Shown in pieces: positions 18,536 through 26,625 of a DNA stretch of 64,000 nt (its first letter is position 1; each line of letters opens with the position of its first letter). The stretch is from JAICUY01 sp963716585 (lineage in GTDB: Bacteria; Chloroflexota; Limnocylindria; QHBO01). A program made the translations under genes and the position numbers. The stretch is taken from assembly GCA_963716585.1 (NCBI GenBank), contig CAVQTN010000004.1, positions 792,296 through 856,295 of the forward strand. Reading direction: 5' to 3'. The notes beneath the pieces were generated by a model. That model saw only the letters and a program-made list of their open reading frames with translations. It ran no database searches and had not been told where the DNA came from.

Positions 18536-18658
18536 TGGCGACTCAAATCTGTCGGGATTGACAGATGCTGGCAGTCGGAATCGCGTATCTGCCTCGCCCG
18601 GCGACTCAAACGCATGGGAGCCAGCGGTTGGCCTCCGCCTGAGTCCGGACGGACTCAG
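18536..18658. repeat. GACTC-module repeats and short hairpin upstream of tRNA-Gly
   Basis: The 439-bp stretch 18367-18805 has no gene. It holds two modules starting GGCGACTCAAA (18538 and 18600); the first continues into 'TGTCGGGATTGACAG', the second into 'CGCATGGGAGCC'. A perfect 9-bp stem with a 2-nt loop follows, CTGAGTCCG-GA-CGGACTCAG (18639-18658). The same module types make up the larger repeats at 34684, 38309, 39699 and 42086. Confidence 0.6.
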
Positions 18659-18805
18659 CGGTCAAGCCCCGGGGGCCAGTTGGTTCGGTTGAGGCGCGGG
18701 CCCGTCGCTGGCCCGGCGGGAGGCCGGATCTTGGCGGAGGGCTCCAAGTGGGCTATCGTCTGCATGCGTCCCCGACGAGTCATCGGCCGGGGGTCGGCGA
18801 TGCGC

Positions 18806-18881
18806 GCGGGAGTAGCTCAGTTGGAAGAGCGCGACCCTTCCAAGGTCGATGTCGCGGGTTCGAACCCCGTCTCCCGCTCCA
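18806..18881 (+). tRNA. tRNA-Gly (anticodon UCC)
   Basis: 76 nt including an encoded CCA. Acceptor GCGGGAG pairs with CTCCCGC; the D arm is GCTC/GAGC; the anticodon stem CGACC/GGTCG encloses the loop CTTCCAA, giving anticodon TCC at 18839-18841; the T arm has GGTTCGAACC. All expected invariant positions (T8-like, G18G19 equivalent, TTC) are present. No other tRNA is adjacent. Confidence 0.95.
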
Positions 18882-19028
18882 CCACTCTCGTGTGGGCTGG
18901 CATCAATCGACCGCCAGGCGTCCACAGCTCGAACGTGCTGCGCACGTCGGTCCGAGCCCTCGCCCCCGATTCGGGAATGGCATCGGTTGTGCTTCAGATC
19001 CAGCAGGTCCGCGAGCAAGGAGGCGAAC

Positions 19029-19187
19029 ATGCCGGCAGGGGCAAGTCCCAAGCGCGAACGCCAGTACGAGCACATCAAGGACAGCTACGAGGAACGCGGC
19101 GTCTCGAAGGACGAAGCCGAGGAACGCGCGGCGCGCACGGTCAACAAGGAACGCCGCGAATCCGGCGAGACGAAGAAGAAGAGCTGA
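19029..19187 (+). CDS. Small charged conserved protein (plasmid-stabilisation-like)
   Basis: 52 residues starting 'MPAGASPKRERQYEHIKDSY' and continuing 'DEAEERAARTVNKERRESG'. This highly charged helical pattern is common to small bacterial proteins sometimes labelled plasmid-stabilisation or ChaB-like; the function is not established. AAGGAGG lies 5 nt before the ATG at 19029, fixing the start and showing this gene is translated from a leader. It is 147 bp downstream of the tRNA. Confidence 0.75.
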   Translation: MPAGASPKRERQYEHIKDSYEERGVSKDEAEERAARTVNKERRESGETKKKS

Positions 19188-19222
19188 CCCATCTCGGTCG
19201 CGAACAATCGCGCAGGGGTGAC

Positions 19223-19972
19223 GTGAGCGATGGCGCCCGCGTCACCCCGACCACGCCGCCGGTGGAACGGAGCCCACAGCGCGAGCCCCAGGCCGTGCCA
19301 GGCGTGACGCACTCGGCGGCCGTGGTGATCAGCATCGGGCCGGACGTCGCGCGGGCCACGGGAATCGGCCTGACAGTTTATGGGGTGCTGGGCATCGTCC
19401 TGATCGTCGTTGCGCTGCTGGTCGGCGGGGCGGCGTTCGACCGCGTGGAGCGGCTGAGCGGCTCGCTGGATGGGACCCTCAGCGCGGCGGCATCCACAGC
19501 CCGAACCTCGACCAGCGCTCTCGGGAACCTGCACGGCGGCGTCACCCAGAGCAGCACCGCGGCCGACGACGCGGGCCGGCTCGTCGACCAGGCGGCTGCC
19601 ACCAGCGCGCAGCTCTCCGCGGCGATGAGCGCCTCGATCCTCGGCGCCCAGCCGCTGCTGCCCATGGCGTCGAGCTTCAACGACCTGTCGACCCAGCTAC
19701 GGAGCCTGTCGGGGGACCTGCGATCGATCGGATCGGCGCTGGACACCAGCGGCAGCGACCTCAGCCGGCTCGAGGCCGACATGCGCCAGCTCACCGCCCG
19801 ACTCGACACACTGACCGGACCGAACGGCAGCGCGTCCGTCATCTCGGACGGCGGCCTGCGCCTGGCATTGCTCGCACTGCTGAGCTTGATGGCCATCCCG
19901 GCGATCGGCGCGTTGCTGGTCGGCCTTGCCCTGCTGGGTTTCCTGCGCAGGCCGATGCGCGCGGTCGCCTGA
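19223..19972 (+). CDS. Membrane protein with long extracytoplasmic helical region
   Basis: 249 residues from GTG 19223. One hydrophobic helix at about residues 50-70 ('YGVLGIVLIVVALLVGGA'), a Ser/Thr/Ala-rich helical stretch of about 130 residues with heptad-like spacing ('FNDLSTQLRSLSGDLRSIGS'), then a second helix near 215-240 ('LLALLSLMAIPAIGALLVGL'). The middle resembles the periplasmic coiled-coil of MCP-like or MCE-associated proteins but no domain is recognised. Membrane protein of unknown function. Confidence 0.65.
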   Translation: MSDGARVTPTTPPVERSPQREPQAVPGVTHSAAVVISIGPDVARATGIGLTVYGVLGIVLIVVALLVGGAAFDRVERLSGSLDGTLSAAASTARTSTSALGNLHGGVTQSSTAADDAGRLVDQAAATSAQLSAAMSASILGAQPLLPMASSFNDLSTQLRSLSGDLRSIGSALDTSGSDLSRLEADMRQLTARLDTLTGPNGSASVISDGGLRLALLALLSLMAIPAIGALLVGLALLGFLRRPMRAVA

Positions 19973-19983
19973 TCGCGCCCTGC

Positions 19984-20802
19984 TCAGCCCGCGGCGATCG
20001 ACGATCTCAGCCAGGCGATCACGTCGGCGACGACCGCCCGACCCTCCGGCTCGTTGTGAAGCTCGTGGCGCAGGTCCGGATAGACGCGCCGCGTCACGCC
20101 CGGCAGCGCCGCGAGTGGCTCCGACGCGGATGGCGGCACCAGCCAGTCGGAGCCGCCATGCAGCACCAGGGTCGGGACGTGGATCCGGACAATGCCGTCC
20201 CGCGTGCGCGCCTGGGCATCGAACGCTTCCTTCCCGAAGCGGAAGGTCAGGCGCCTGACCACGAGTGGATCGTCGCGGAATGCCTCCCCCACCGCCGGGT
20301 CGCGCGACAGGACCGAGAAGTCGTCGCCGCCTGGAACGCTGACCCACGGCAGCAGGCGGCCGAGCAGCGCGGCCAGCCAGCGGAGATGGCGCGGGTGCCC
20401 CGAATCGAGGCCCGGCGACGAGAGGACCAGCAGGTCGGGTTGTGGCCGCCGGCTCTCAGCGTACTCGGTGCACAGCAGTCCGCCCATCGAGTGCCCGTAC
20501 AGGACGAGCGGCAGGCCCGGCCGACGCGCGGCTCCCAGCCGGCCCTCCAGATCATCGAGCAACAGTCGCCAGGTGCGCACGTCGCCGCGTCGCCCGCCGG
20601 ATGCCCCGAAGCCGCGCTGGTCGTAGGCACGCACCTCGAGGCCGGCCTCCGAGAGCCATTCCCCGACGTGCTCGTAGCGCCCCGAGTGCTCCGACAGCCC
20701 ATGGACGAGCAGCACCACGGCCCAGGGCTCGCCGTGCGCGCTCCACGAGCGGGTGAGCAGCAGCGTGCCGTCGCCCGCCACCGCATCGGTGCGTGCGCTC
20801 AT
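19984..20802 (-). CDS. Alpha/beta hydrolase, monoacylglycerol lipase-like
   Basis: 272 residues. 'LLVHGLSEHSGRYEHVGEWL' (31-50) is the oxyanion HG motif of the monoacylglycerol lipase/hydrolase_4 group; 'AYDQRGFGASGG' follows, then the nucleophile elbow 'YGHSMGG' (S105), an Asp in 'HGGSDWLVP' and His in 'DLRHELHNE'. It cleaves an acyl ester in the cytoplasm, probably a monoacylglycerol. The start codon at 20802 is divergent from the gene at 20820 with only 17 bp between. Confidence 0.85.
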   Translation of the reverse strand: MSARTDAVAGDGTLLLTRSWSAHGEPWAVVLLVHGLSEHSGRYEHVGEWLSEAGLEVRAYDQRGFGASGGRRGDVRTWRLLLDDLEGRLGAARRPGLPLVLYGHSMGGLLCTEYAESRRPQPDLLVLSSPGLDSGHPRHLRWLAALLGRLLPWVSVPGGDDFSVLSRDPAVGEAFRDDPLVVRRLTFRFGKEAFDAQARTRDGIVRIHVPTLVLHGGSDWLVPPSASEPLAALPGVTRRVYPDLRHELHNEPEGRAVVADVIAWLRSSIAAG

Positions 20803-20819
20803 GCGACCGATAATGGCGC

Positions 20820-21464
20820 ATGGCCGACCTGGCGATCGACGACCTTCTGCTCGACCAGGGCTTTGCGAAGCCCGATGCGCGCGCCGCCGCGCGCGAGACC
20901 CTCGAAGCGGCCGGCCTGACCCGGCCGGGCAAGCAACGGATCACCTCGGAGAAGCTCGACCGCGTCCGCGACGCGCTCGATGCCGCCATTGTTCGACATT
21001 GTGCCGATCCGGCCTGCATGGCAGGCGTGGCCGGCGACCCGCGCCGCCGCGTCGAGGTCGACCGGCCGCAGTGCTCCGTCTGCTCCGGTTCGAACAACCG
21101 CCGCGCGCTGCGCGCCATGGCCGACGCGTGCCTCGCCGCCGGGATCCGGCGCGTGCTTGTCGTCGGCGGCAGGCCGCCGTCGTACGTGGAGCTCGATGCG
21201 GCGCTCGGCGCATCGCTGCAGCTGCGCTTCGTCGACGGCACCTCCAACCTGCCGAACCAGAATGACGCGCTGCGGGATTGCGCCTGGGCCGATCTGCTCG
21301 TCATCTGGGCGCCGACGCCGCTGCCGCACAAGGTCAGCCGCCTGTATCGGTCCGAGGTGTGCGGCGTCAGGCATCGGGTGATGGTCCACCGGCGCGGCCT
21401 GGAGGCGCTCGCCGGCGAGGTCGTGACCCACCTGGCGCTGAGCTCCCACGCGCCGTGGCGCTGA
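20820..21464 (+). CDS. Unknown protein with Cys cluster and Rossmann-like (DUF2325-like) domain
   Basis: 214 residues, no certain family. The N-terminal third is helical ('DARAAARETLEAAGLTRPGK'); residues about 60-85 hold 'RHCADPACMAG' and 'PQCSVCSGSNN', two CxxC-type pairs suggesting zinc. From about 100 a Rossmann-like domain starts ('IRRVLVVGGRPPSYVELDAA') and ends in 'WADLLVIWAPTPLPHKVS', reminiscent of DUF2325 domains. GATAAT at 20809-20814 ends 5 nt before the ATG, giving a leaderless start. Possible nucleic-acid- or metal-linked regulator; not certain. Confidence 0.65.
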   Translation: MADLAIDDLLLDQGFAKPDARAAARETLEAAGLTRPGKQRITSEKLDRVRDALDAAIVRHCADPACMAGVAGDPRRRVEVDRPQCSVCSGSNNRRALRAMADACLAAGIRRVLVVGGRPPSYVELDAALGASLQLRFVDGTSNLPNQNDALRDCAWADLLVIWAPTPLPHKVSRLYRSEVCGVRHRVMVHRRGLEALAGEVVTHLALSSHAPWR

Positions 21465-21478
21465 GCCGCACCCAGGGC

Positions 21479-22582
21479 ATGGCGGAAGCGACGATCCTCA
21501 CGCCGCGAGCCCTGAACCGCGCACTCCTGGCGCGCCAGGGCCTGCTGCGGCGCTGGCGAACCAGCGCGGCCGATGCCATCGAGCGCCTGGTCGGCATGCA
21601 GTCGCAGGTGCCGCTGGCACCGTACGTCGGGCTGTGGTCACGGGTGGAAGCCTTCGAGCCTGGTGAGCTCGCCGAGCTGATGACCTCCCGCCGCGCGGTC
21701 CGTCCCTCGCTCATGCGGGCGACGCGCCACCTCACCACCGCCGACGACGCACTGCGCCTCTACCCCGTGCTGCGGTCGGCCCTGGAACGCAGCTTCGCCA
21801 GCGGCAGCCCGTTCGGCCGCCTCCTCGTCGGCCGCCTCGACCTCGACGAGCTGCGCGTGCAGGTCCGAGCGCTCGTGGAGGCGCGCCCGCTGACCATCAG
21901 CGAGCTCGGCACCATGCTTGCCGAGCGTTTCCACGGCTTCGATCGCACGGCGCTCGCCTACGGCGGCGTGTACCTCCTCCCACTCGTCCAGGTGCCACCC
22001 CGCGGGGTATGGGGCAAGGCCGGCGCTCCCCGGCTGACGACGGCCGATACCTGGATCGGACGTCCGCTGGGCACCAACACGGATCCGTCCGAGCTCATTC
22101 GGCGCTACCTCGCCGCATTCGGCCCGGCCACCACCGCGGACATCGCCGCGTGGTCCGGGCTGCAGAGGGTGCGCGACCTCGTCGCGCCCATGCGCGACAC
22201 GCTCCGCAGCTTCGCCGACGACGCGGGCCGTGAGCTGCTCGACGTCCGCGACGCGCCACTCCCCAACCCCACGATCCCGGTGCCGCCGCGCTTTCTGCCC
22301 GAGTTCGACAACATGCTGGTCGCCTACCGCGATCGTCGGCGCGTCATCCCGGCCGAGCACCATCGGCGCGTCGTCGCCAGCCTGGGCCGGCCCATGCTGC
22401 TCGTCGACGGCTTCACGCGCGGCTTCTGGAAGGTCACCCGCACGCGGGGCACGGCGTGGTTGAGCGTCGAGCTGCTCGAGCCGGCCGACGAAGCGGCCAT
22501 CCTCGACGAAGGCGCGCGCCTGCTCGACTTCCTGGCGCCCGATGCCGAACGGCGCGAGGTCAGCGCATCGGTCCTGGCTTGA
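21479..22582 (+). CDS. Winged-helix DNA-binding domain protein, AlkZ-like DNA glycosylase family
   Basis: 367 residues from the ATG at 21479. 'LLRRWRTSAADAIERLVGMQ' leads into 'GMQSQVPLAPYVGLWSR' (about residues 39-55), the Q-x-Q motif of the HTH_42/AlkZ family, whose members excise alkylated or crosslinked bases (Streptomyces AZL protects against azinomycin). Later landmarks are 'RGTAWLSVELLEP' and 'RPMLLVDGF'. Length and order match the family. The start lies 14 bp after the preceding stop, so these genes may be co-transcribed. Confidence 0.82.
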   Translation: MAEATILTPRALNRALLARQGLLRRWRTSAADAIERLVGMQSQVPLAPYVGLWSRVEAFEPGELAELMTSRRAVRPSLMRATRHLTTADDALRLYPVLRSALERSFASGSPFGRLLVGRLDLDELRVQVRALVEARPLTISELGTMLAERFHGFDRTALAYGGVYLLPLVQVPPRGVWGKAGAPRLTTADTWIGRPLGTNTDPSELIRRYLAAFGPATTADIAAWSGLQRVRDLVAPMRDTLRSFADDAGRELLDVRDAPLPNPTIPVPPRFLPEFDNMLVAYRDRRRVIPAEHHRRVVASLGRPMLLVDGFTRGFWKVTRTRGTAWLSVELLEPADEAAILDEGARLLDFLAPDAERREVSASVLA

Positions 22583-22655
22583 CAGCGGTTGTGCAGACGC
22601 GACGTCGCGCGCCGACCGGCGGCGGCGCATCGGCCCGATTCGACACAATGAGCGG

Positions 22656-23186
22656 GTGACCAGCTACGTCGTCCTGCTCAGGGGCGTGAACGTCGGCGGC
22701 CGGGCCAGGGTATCGATGGCGGCGCTGCGCGAGACGTGCACGTCCATCGGCTGCGAGGACGTGGCGACCTACATCCAGAGCGGCAATGTCGTGCTCCGAA
22801 GCTCGCTGCGGGCTAATGTGCTGCGCGACCGTCTCGCATCGGCGATCGCCGACCAGCTCGGCGTGCGCGCAGTCGTGATGGTTCGCACCCACGCCCAAAT
22901 GGCCCGGGTGCTCGATGCGCTGCCGTTCCCGGGCGCGCAACCCGGCCACGTGCACGTCGCCTTCCTGAGCGGCCCGCCGGATGACGCCGCCATCGCGCGA
23001 GCGCGTGAGATCTCGGTCCCGACGGAGGAGGTCGCCGTCCGCGGCTCCGAGCTCTACCTGCACCTGCCGAACGGGCTCGGGAGGTCCAGGCTCCCGGCAG
23101 TCGTCCTCAACCCGAAGCGCCTCGGCGCGGCCGCAACCGTCCGCAACTGGCGAACCGTCAGCCGGCTGGTGGAGATGTCCGCCTAG
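22656..23186 (+). CDS. DUF1697 family protein
   Basis: 176 residues from GTG 22656. 'YVVLLRGVNVGGRARVSMAA' at the start and 'TYIQSGNVVLRSS' near residue 40 are the two hallmark motifs of DUF1697; 'SRLPAVVLNPKRLGAAATVRNWRTV' in the C-terminal part is also typical, so the protein is full length. The family is widespread in soil bacteria and has no proven function. Its end overlaps the convergent gene at 23183 by 4 bp. Confidence 0.88.
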   Translation: MTSYVVLLRGVNVGGRARVSMAALRETCTSIGCEDVATYIQSGNVVLRSSLRANVLRDRLASAIADQLGVRAVVMVRTHAQMARVLDALPFPGAQPGHVHVAFLSGPPDDAAIARAREISVPTEEVAVRGSELYLHLPNGLGRSRLPAVVLNPKRLGAAATVRNWRTVSRLVEMSA

Positions 23187-24289
23187 GGATCGTAGCGCCA
23201 GGCACTCCGCGAATCGCCGAGACAGGCGTAGCAGGTGCCGTTCTCCCACGGCTGCAGCCGATGGCCGCACGCGCGTGCGACGTCGACCACCGCATTCGGG
23301 AGCGTCCGGGTCGCCGTCGCGGTCGCCGACGACGCCCCGACCTGGCCCGACTGCACGCGACGGGACCTCGACCAAAACCCGCCATCCCCAGGAGGCCGCT
23401 CGACGCCCGATCGTGCCACCGCCAGCTGTCGCAGGGTGCCGGCGTACACGCGGCGCGCGAACCGCTCCCAGATCCACGACCGTCCGGACGACTGCATCTC
23501 GAGGGCCCAGGCGCGGAAGGCGGGCGACGCATCGGCGCGGTTCACGAGCTGCATCAGCGGCACCTCGCCGTCATGCAGCAGGCGCATTGCGTCGGCCCAG
23601 ATATCGGCCCGCGATGGCTCGATCATCGTCCGCCGTCGAATGCGCAGGGCCACCCCCATCTCGTCGCAGAGCCCTGAGACCACGTCGATGAGCTGGAGTC
23701 GGTCGATGGCAACCGGATCGACCCACACCGCGACGACCTGGCCGAGGTCCAGGATCCCTGCGGTCCTGGGGGACAGCAGCACCTCGACGGAGCTGGCGTC
23801 GCGAGCGCCGAAGCCCTCGGTCAGGTGATCGCCAAAGCGGAGCCAGGTGCTGTGCGGGAAGCCGGCATCGGCCGCGAACCAGAAGAGCTCGTCGATCAGG
23901 TCGACATCGACCAGCGAGTCGCGCCCAACGTCGAAGCCGGGCGAGCCGGCGGAGCGCAGGCAGAAGGCCGCGTCGCTGGCCCCCGCCAGGACGGCGGGCG
24001 CAAGCTGCAGCGTGATCGGGCCGGCAATGTTCGGCGTCAGTGCCCAGCCGGCGGCGAATCCGTGGCCGATGTCGTCCAGGCTGCAGAGGATGCGATCGCG
24101 GAGCGTGCCCTCGCCGTCGGTCGGCGCGGATGTGCGCCCGGGCCCACGGCGTTCGAGCGCTTCCGCCGAGCCGATGCCGCCCAGCCGCAGGTACGCGGCC
24201 AGGTCGACCAGCTGGCAGGCATGCCACAGCGACGCGTCACGCCGCTCGAGCAGGTGGACAGCGTCGGGGATGCTCGATTCGTCGAACAC
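23183..24289 (-). CDS. Unknown protein with C-terminal Cys-rich tail
   Basis: 368 residues from GTG 24289, which has GAGGG about 8 nt upstream; the frame is open further upstream but without family-like sequence. No family is recognised. The N-terminal part is helical, the centre contains 'IGHGFAAGWALTPNIAGPIT' and 'VAVWVDPVAIDRLQ', and the end has 'CGHRLQPWENGTCYACLGDS' (Cys-x11-Cys-x2-Cys), possibly a small zinc site. No signal peptide or membrane helix. Divergent from the DinB-like gene at 24413. Confidence 0.55.
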   Translation of the reverse strand: MFDESSIPDAVHLLERRDASLWHACQLVDLAAYLRLGGIGSAEALERRGPGRTSAPTDGEGTLRDRILCSLDDIGHGFAAGWALTPNIAGPITLQLAPAVLAGASDAAFCLRSAGSPGFDVGRDSLVDVDLIDELFWFAADAGFPHSTWLRFGDHLTEGFGARDASSVEVLLSPRTAGILDLGQVVAVWVDPVAIDRLQLIDVVSGLCDEMGVALRIRRRTMIEPSRADIWADAMRLLHDGEVPLMQLVNRADASPAFRAWALEMQSSGRSWIWERFARRVYAGTLRQLAVARSGVERPPGDGGFWSRSRRVQSGQVGASSATATATRTLPNAVVDVARACGHRLQPWENGTCYACLGDSRSAWRYDP

Positions 24290-24412
24290 GCAGGTCCCTC
24301 GGATGAGTCTCGCGCATCGTCGCTCGCCCGTCGCGGAAGAGCCATGGGCCGTAGGTCCCAGTCCGTCATGGTCTGCGGCGGATAATGGCGTCACCCATCC
24401 ACGGAGAGCCGC

Positions 24413-25124
24413 ATGACCCAGGACGTGACGGGCGACCCCTACACCGCTGAGCTGCTGAAGCACCTGCAGGCCACCCGGCAGGCGGAGCGCGACGTGTTCA
24501 GCCGGCTCGAGCCGGCCGTGCGCGATCGACCGATGCGCGACGACGACTGGTCGCCCAAGGATCACCAGGCGCACCTGACCATGTGGAAGGCGCGCCAGGC
24601 GGAGCGCGTACGAGGCGCTGCGCGAAGGGCGCGAACCGCTCAGCGACGCGCGCGAGGACGACGAGATCAACGCGGAGCTGCACGCCACCCGCGCCGACTG
24701 GGACTGGGACGCCATCGAACGCGAGGCGGACGAGGTCAGTGCTCGCCTGGAGTCAGAGGTGCGCGCCGCGGATCCGGCGGTGTTCCGGGACAACGAACGC
24801 CTGGTCGGAAGCACCTTCGGCAACGGCCCGTTCCACGCCCTGACCCATTTCGGCTGGCTGATCGAGGCGAACGTCGGGATTGACGAGGAGCGCGTCGACA
24901 CGTTCATCAACCACGAGGAGCAGCTCCTCGAGGCCACCGGATTGCCCGATCGCGACCGCGCGCTGGGCCTCTACAACCTGGCCTGCGCTCATGCCCTGGC
25001 CGGGCGCCCGGAGCGCGCGCGGCCGCTGCTGCGCGAGGCGTTTCGCTTCCGCCCGGACCTGCGCGAGTGGTCAACCCAGGACTCGGACCTCGACGCGTTG
25101 CGCGCGGAGCTGCCCTCGCTCTAG
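24413..25124 (+). CDS. DinB-like protein with TPR-like tail (apparent +1 frameshift near 24607)
   Basis: The frame from ATG 24413 (GGAGAG upstream, GATAAT at 24381-24386) encodes a DinB-type start, 'LLKHLQATRQAERDVFSRLE' and 'DWSPKDHQAHLTMWKARQAE', then turns to low-complexity Arg. The continuation 'YEALREGREPLSDAREDDEI' is in the +1 frame and runs to 25124, ending in a TPR-like 'GLYNLACAHALAGRPERARP'. Joined length about 236 residues. DinB-like four-helix proteins use metal sites and thiol cofactors; the TPR tail suggests a partner protein. One inserted base would explain the break. Confidence 0.65.
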
Positions 25125-25171
25125 CCGCAGGGCGCGGGATCGGCTGGCGAATCTGCCTCCCCGCCGCGAGC

Positions 25172-26050
25172 TCAGTGCAGGCGGCCGCCTCCGCTGCCAC
25201 CGCTGCCTTCGTTGCCGTCCCCTCCGCGCTCGCGCAGGAAACGCTCGATATCGGCGATCAGCTCGTCGCCCTCCGGCAACCGGGCCTGGTCGGCCAGCAG
25301 CTCCAGTCGCTCCACGTGCGCCTTCGTGTCGGCGTCCGATGCGGCCGCCGCATCGAGCTGGTTGCGCCGCTCGAGCGCTCGCGTGGCGAGGCGGCCCATC
25401 GGCACATCGACGCCCAGGTACTTGCCCAGCGAGGTCAGCAGCGCGATCGAGGCTGCCGGGTACGAGGCATTGATGTAGTGCGGCACCTGGGCGAAGAAGC
25501 CGACCGACGGGATGCCGGCCGCGGCCATCTCCACCTCCAGCACCGAAAGTGCCGCCGCCGGCACGCGCAGCCGTCCGTCCGGGCCCTGCTTGGTGCCTTC
25601 GGGCAGCAGCCCATCGCCCGATGCAGTCGCCAACACCGGCACTGGCCGCGTGTGCGGCACCGCCGCAGGAATGGCACCCAGGCTGGCCCAACCGACCACC
25701 CCCAGCCGGCGGGCGAGGTCGACGACGTCGGCGGCGAGCTGGTGCCATCGGTAGTCGGGCTCGGCGCCCAGCAGGACCAGCAGGTCACGCTTGGCCACCC
25801 GCGTGTGCGTGATGGTGAGCGAGGACCACTCGAGATGCGTCGGTCGACCGTCCACGATGTCAAGGGTCGGGCGCCGGACGCGGTAGTCGAAGATGGCGTC
25901 CGCGTCGAAGGTGGCGATCGTCTCGCCATCCTCGGCGAGCTGCGCGGCGGCGCTGGTCCCCGCACCGCCCGCATCGACCCAACCCTCCAGCGCCGCAACG
26001 ATCACCGGCGCGGTCAGCGCGGGTTCGCGGTGAAGGTCGTAGAGCGGCAT
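25172..26050 (-). CDS. PAC2-family protein (proteasome assembly chaperone-like)
   Basis: 292 residues from the ATG at 26050. 'PVIVAALEGWVDAGGAGTSA' near residue 15, 'DLLVLLGAEPDYRWHQLAAD' and 'PSVGFFAQVPHYINASYPAA' are the conserved blocks of the PAC2 family of actinobacteria and Chloroflexota. In eukaryotes and archaea PAC2 proteins help assemble proteasomes; bacterial roles are unproven. The C-terminus ends in a Gly/Ser-rich tail. No proteasome gene lies in this window. Confidence 0.82.
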   Translation of the reverse strand: MPLYDLHREPALTAPVIVAALEGWVDAGGAGTSAAAQLAEDGETIATFDADAIFDYRVRRPTLDIVDGRPTHLEWSSLTITHTRVAKRDLLVLLGAEPDYRWHQLAADVVDLARRLGVVGWASLGAIPAAVPHTRPVPVLATASGDGLLPEGTKQGPDGRLRVPAAALSVLEVEMAAAGIPSVGFFAQVPHYINASYPAASIALLTSLGKYLGVDVPMGRLATRALERRNQLDAAAASDADTKAHVERLELLADQARLPEGDELIADIERFLRERGGDGNEGSGGSGGGRLH

Positions 26051-26142
26051 GCACCAAAGTCTACGGCGGCCGACACGCGGCAGCTCGCTGGCGCCCGGCG
26101 CAGTGGGCCGCGGTGCCGCCGGTTTGCCGCTGATTGCCGCCA

Positions 26143-26324
26143 TGGCCGCTGGGTCGCTGACGGGGAGCCGCCCCCGGGTGCCGCCGCGGTGTCGCCGGGT
26201 CGCCGGGTCGCCGGGTGCCGAGTCGCCGGGTGTCGCCGGGTCGCCGGTGGTCGCCGGTCGCCCGGTCGCCGGGTCGGCGGATGCCACCGGGTCGCTGACG
26301 GGTAGCCACCGCCGGGTCGCCGGA
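26143..26324. repeat. Imperfect GTCGCCGGG tandem tract
   Basis: Low-complexity run of 8-10-bp units based on GTCGCCGG, with two longer units sharing 'GGGTCGCTGACGGG' (26151-26164 and 26290-26302). It lies between the PAC2 start and repeat B copy 1. No gene is seen in the 575 bp from 26051 to 26625. Confidence 0.55.
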
Positions 26325-26462
26325 TGCCACCCGGTGGAGGTATTCACGAAGGGATGGCCCCGTCAGGCGCCCCCGACGTCGATTCCTGCCAACGAGTGAC
26401 CCGATCCAGCAAGGACGGAGCCTATTTCCGTCCACGTTGCCGCGAACCTCCACCCCGTGGCA
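26325..26462. repeat. Repeat B, copy 1: MITE-like element upstream of R2
   Basis: 138 bp bounded by 17-bp terminal inverted repeats: left TGCCACCCGGTGGAGGT (26325-26341), right ACCTCCACCCCGTGGCA (26446-26462), 15 of 17 pairing. Internal landmarks 'GTGACCCGATCCAGCAAG' and 'CGTTGCCGCGAACCTCCAC' recur near 27386 and 33686. No coding capacity and no obvious target-site duplication. Confidence 0.75.
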
Positions 26463-26574
26463 GGGCTGCCGCAGAGAATCGGCCTCGGAGGTATCGGGAG
26501 CGCGCAACCCTCGAGATCCGCGCCGCGCGCAAGCCAGACGAGAGGATCGTCCCGAGACCCGGCCGACGACCCGT

Positions 26575-26607
26575 CAGTAAGCACCCAGTAAGGCTGCAGT
26601 AAGGCGC
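26575..26607 (+). promoter_or_regulatory. Three 11-bp iterons upstream of R2
   Basis: CAGTAAGCACC, CAGTAAGGCTG and CAGTAAGGCGC, contiguous, sharing CAGTAAG. They end exactly 18 bp before the GTG at 26626, the same geometry as at R1 (3947-3979). AATACT at 26614-26619 lies between the array and the start and is the probable -10, 6 nt from the GTG. Confidence 0.65.
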
Positions 26608-26625
26608 GCCTTGAATACTTCGGCG

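Noticed and set aside
25067..26305. Long plus-strand open frame over the PAC2 gene
   Set aside because: Antisense shadow of a well-conserved PAC2 protein; composition is Arg/Gly-rich without motifs.
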